A DNA stretch of 64,000 nt from an uncultured Bryobacterales bacterium (GTDB taxonomy: Bacteria > Acidobacteriota > Terriglobia > Bryobacterales > UBA6623), in assembly GCA_951813065.1 (NCBI GenBank), contig CATOTH010000011.1:62001-126000 (forward strand), in the 5' to 3' direction. Both the position numbers and the translations under genes were made by a program. Positions 61,331 to 64,000 of the stretch are shown one piece after another. Position 1 is the stretch's first letter; every line of letters begins with the position of its first letter. The notes below the pieces were generated by a model. The model did no database searches and was not told where the DNA came from. It was given only the letters and a program-made list of their open reading frames with translations.

Positions 61331-64000
61331 TCACGACCCAAGCATTTGCCGCAGGACGTACTGCAGGATGCCGCCATGCCTGTAGTACTCGACTTCCATC
61401 GGCGTGTCGATTCGCACCTGTACATCGAAAGCCACTGGCGACGCGCCGCCGTCCGGGATTGCCTGGATCCTCACCGTCTTGGCGGAACCGTCGGCCAGGC
61501 CCGTGATGTCAAATGTCTCGCGACCGGTCAATCCGAGCGATTGGTGGTCCTCACCCTCCCGGAACTGCAGGGGGAGGATGCCCATTCCGATCAGGTTCGA
61601 ACGGTGGATCCGCTCGTAGCTGGCCGCGATCACCGCGCGGACGCCGAGCAGCGACGGTCCCTTGGCGGCCCAGTCACGCGAAGAGCCCGTTCCGTATTCC
61701 CGCCCGGCGAGCACGACCAGCGGTGTGCCTTCCTCCCGGTACCGCATCGCGGCGTCGTAGATCGATTCAATCTCGCCGTCGGGCAAACGCAGCGTCCAGC
61801 CACCTTCCGTTCCCGGGGCGAGCAAATTGCGCAGCCGGACGTTCGCAAAGGTCCCGCGCATCATCACCTCGTGGTTACCTCGCCGCGATCCGTACGAATT
61901 GAAGTCTGCCGGAGCAATGCCTCTGTCCTGAAGGTAAGAACCGGCCGGGCTGTCGGCCTTGATCGCGCCGGCAGGAGAAATATGGTCTGTCGTCACGCTG
62001 TCGCCCAGGACGGCCAACGCGCGGGCGCCACGGATGTCGGCCACTCTGCCGGGGTCGCGGCCCATATCAGCGAAGTACGGCGGGAGCCGCACGTAGGTGG
62101 AGTCGGAATCCCAGTCAAACAGGTCGGATTCCGTCGCGGCGAGTTCGCGCCAGCGATCGCTCCCTTGGTACACGTTCTCGTAGCTTCCCCGGAACATATC
62201 CGAGTCCACCACAGCAGCCACAGTGTCCGCGATTTCCTTGCGGCTTGGCCAAAGGTCTCGCAGCATGACGGGATTGCCGTCCAGGTCCGTGCCGATCGAA
62301 TCCGTGGCCAGATCGACATTCATGTTCCCGGCAATCGCGTACGCCACGACCAGCGGGGGGGATGCAAGGTAGTTGGCCCGCACCTCCGAATGCACACGTC
62401 CCTCGAAATTGCGATTCCCGGATAAGACGGAGGCGACGACCAGGTTCCCGTCGCGTATCGCTGCGGACACTTCGGCGGGCAGCGGTCCCGAGTTGCCGAT
62501 GCAAGTCGTGCAGCCGTACCCGACGAGGTTGAACCCGGTCATGTCCAGATAGGTGTCGAGTCCCGACTTCGCCAGGTAGTCGGTGACGACCTTGGACCCG
62601 GGCGCCAGACTGGTCTTCACCCACGGCTTGACCTGCAGACCCTTCTCCACGGCTTTTCTTGCGACCAGCCCCGCGGCGATCATCACAGCGGGGTTGGATG
62701 TGTTGGTGCAGCTGGTGATGGCGGCGATCACGATGGCTCCGTGCGCCAGTTCGCACTCCGTGCCGCGGATTATTGCCGTCACCCCGGTCCGTGCCTCGGT
62801 GACGGCCACCCCGGAGCCACCAGGCACCACCTTCCGGGCGGCCAGCGATTCTCCCAGCATGGTCGCGAACGATCGGGACGCGTCACGGAGGGCGATCCGG
62901 TCTTGCGGGCGCTTCGGCCCGGCAATTGAAGGCACGACCTCGGCCATGTCTAGCGCCAGCGTGTCACTGTAGACGGGGGCCGCGTCCCCCCTTGAACGGA
63001 AGAAACCCTGTGCCCGGGCGTACGTTTCGACCAGGTCGACCTGCTCTTCGGAGCGACCGCTCAGCCGCAAATAGGCCAACGTCTCGGAGTCGATCGGGAA
63101 GAGGCCGCAAGTCGCGCCGTATTCCGGCGCCATATTGGCGATTGTCGCCCGGTCGGCCAGCGGTAGCTCGTCCAGGCCGTCGCCGAAGAATTCAACAAAC
63201 TTGCCGACCACGCCGCGAGCCCGTAGCATCTCCACGACAGTCAGCACCAGGTCCGTCGCGGTCGCACCATCGGCGAGCTGCCCCCTGAGTTCGAATCCGA
63301 CCACTTGCGGGATCAGCATCGAGACGGGCTGCCCCAGCATCCCCGCTTCGGCCTCGATGCCTCCCACACCCCAGCCGAGCACTCCCAGTCCGTTAATCAT
63401 CGTCGTGTGCGAGTCCGTACCGACGAGCGTGTCGGGATAGACCCACGTTTCGCCCTCGCGCTCCTGAATGAATGCCACCTTGGCGAGATACTCGAGGTTC
63501 ACTTGATGGACGATGCCTGTCTCGGGTGGCACCACCCTGAAATTGCGAAACGCGTTCTGACCCCACTTGAGGAACTGGTAGCGTTCGCGGTTGCGTTGGT
63601 ACTCCAGGATGCCGTTCAGCGACAGCGCGTTCCGCGATGCGAAATTGTCGACCTGGACGGAATGATCGATCACCAGGTCGACGGGCTGGAGGGGATTGAT
63701 CCCGGCAGCTTGTCCGCCCATGGTCACAATGGCCTGCCGCATCGCGGCCAAGTCCACAACGGCCGGTACCCCGGTGAAGTCTTGCATCAGCACGCGCGCG
63801 GGCCGATAGGCGATTTCAGTTGATGGAACCGCCTTGGGATCCCAGTTGACTAGGGCTTCGATGTCCTGCGTGGTGACGCTGCTGGCGTCTTCATGGCGCA
63901 GCAGGTTTTCGAGCAGGATCTTCAGCGAGTACGGCAGCTTCGAATCGGACCAGGCCGGTAGCGCGCCGAGACGGTGATAGCTATACTCACGCCCTCCTGA
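61331..64000 (-). CDS. acnA: Aconitate hydratase A, 5' end beyond window
   Basis: About 889 codons present; the frame is open to the right edge, where it reads SGGREYSYHRLGALPAWSDS and then LPYSLKILLENLLRHEDASS, so only about 10-20 N-terminal residues are missing. An internal ATG at 63793 is not the start. Iron-sulfur cysteines lie in ITSCTNTSNP and GYGCTTCIGNSGPL. Other landmarks are VQVDNFAS, VGTDSHTTMINGLGVLGWGV, GDSVTTDHISPAGAI, REYGTGSSRDWAAKGP and the swivelling C-terminal domain. Isomerises citrate and isocitrate in the TCA cycle. Confidence 0.96.
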   Translation of the reverse strand, partial: SGGREYSYHRLGALPAWSDSKLPYSLKILLENLLRHEDASSVTTQDIEALVNWDPKAVPSTEIAYRPARVLMQDFTGVPAVVDLAAMRQAIVTMGGQAAGINPLQPVDLVIDHSVQVDNFASRNALSLNGILEYQRNRERYQFLKWGQNAFRNFRVVPPETGIVHQVNLEYLAKVAFIQEREGETWVYPDTLVGTDSHTTMINGLGVLGWGVGGIEAEAGMLGQPVSMLIPQVVGFELRGQLADGATATDLVLTVVEMLRARGVVGKFVEFFGDGLDELPLADRATIANMAPEYGATCGLFPIDSETLAYLRLSGRSEEQVDLVETYARAQGFFRSRGDAAPVYSDTLALDMAEVVPSIAGPKRPQDRIALRDASRSFATMLGESLAARKVVPGGSGVAVTEARTGVTAIIRGTECELAHGAIVIAAITSCTNTSNPAVMIAAGLVARKAVEKGLQVKPWVKTSLAPGSKVVTDYLAKSGLDTYLDMTGFNLVGYGCTTCIGNSGPLPAEVSAAIRDGNLVVASVLSGNRNFEGRVHSEVRANYLASPPLVVAYAIAGNMNVDLATDSIGTDLDGNPVMLRDLWPSRKEIADTVAAVVDSDMFRGSYENVYQGSDRWRELAATESDLFDWDSDSTYVRLPPYFADMGRDPGRVADIRGARALAVLGDSVTTDHISPAGAIKADSPAGSYLQDRGIAPADFNSYGSRRGNHEVMMRGTFANVRLRNLLAPGTEGGWTLRLPDGEIESIYDAAMRYREEGTPLVVLAGREYGTGSSRDWAAKGPSLLGVRAVIAASYERIHRSNLIGMGILPLQFREGEDHQSLGLTGRETFDITGLADGSAKTVRIQAIPDGGASPVAFDVQVRIDTPMEVEYYRHGGILQYVLRQMLGS

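Noticed and set aside
60887..62425. 512-codon plus-strand frame opposite trmJ and acnA
   Set aside because: Antisense to two well-conserved genes; no domain similarity and composition typical of a high-GC shadow frame.
1..64000. CRISPR array or rRNA genes
   Set aside because: No regularly spaced repeats and no rRNA-like conserved segments were seen anywhere in the window.

Overview
The window is high-GC DNA, densely packed on both strands, and looks like an Acidobacteriota genome, most likely Bryobacterales/Solibacter-like. The assignment rests on repeated DUF1549/DUF1553 plus DUF1501 gene pairs (secreted, haem-motif 'planctomycete cytochrome' proteins), many Tat-exported Gfo/Idh/MocA oxidoreductases, sulfatase and sialidase genes, and a compact type II secretion operon. 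Planctomycetota and Verrucomicrobiota share the first traits, so the phylum is an inference. No rRNA gene, tRNA gene or CRISPR array was seen.

Left part (1-35 kb) is an accessory catabolic region with much gene decay. It holds a partial DUF1549/DUF1553 gene running off the left edge, a sulfatase remnant next to a DUF4338-ISAs1 insertion element, an NCS2-type permease with an extra C-terminal domain, a frameshifted DUF1330 gene, a PIN toxin-antitoxin pair, and two complete DUF1549-DUF1501 pairs (8966-12987 and 19654-23731). A third pair on the minus strand (30661-34624) carries the ghost of a duplicated copy between its two genes. Among them are exported versions of usually cytosolic enzymes: an enolase-superfamily protein, RidA, an HpcH/HpaI aldolase, a GH109-like protein and another Gfo/Idh oxidoreductase, plus a truncated SelA-like PLP protein and a broken amidohydrolase. 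A sialidase is interrupted by one amber codon, and an AbiE-like regulator/nucleotidyltransferase pair has a frameshifted transferase.

Middle part (34.8-49.6 kb): a second PIN toxin-antitoxin module, a lactate permease, then one long minus-strand operon. It begins with an ECF sigma factor, an anti-sigma-like membrane protein and an unknown secreted 170-residue protein, and continues with gspE, F, G, H, I, J, K, L, M, C-like and D. Most junctions overlap or abut, so the secretion machine and its putative regulator are probably co-transcribed. The many exported enzymes nearby are plausible substrates, but nothing in the sequence proves this.

Right part (49.8-64 kb) is more housekeeping-like: a YdjC/ChbG deacetylase, ribA, a Gfo/Idh protein flanked by two copies of a hairpin repeat, an orphan LytS-type sensor kinase, a sulfatase lipoprotein, a tandem acyl-CoA dehydrogenase pair, a highly unusual Fic-like protein lacking the catalytic histidine and the flap, a TrmJ-type tRNA methyltransferase, and aconitase running off the right edge.

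The least explained items are the Fic-like protein with a palindrome at its start, the sigma/anti-sigma-headed secretion operon, the permease-ATPase-like fusion, and the exact 300-bp ghost duplication.
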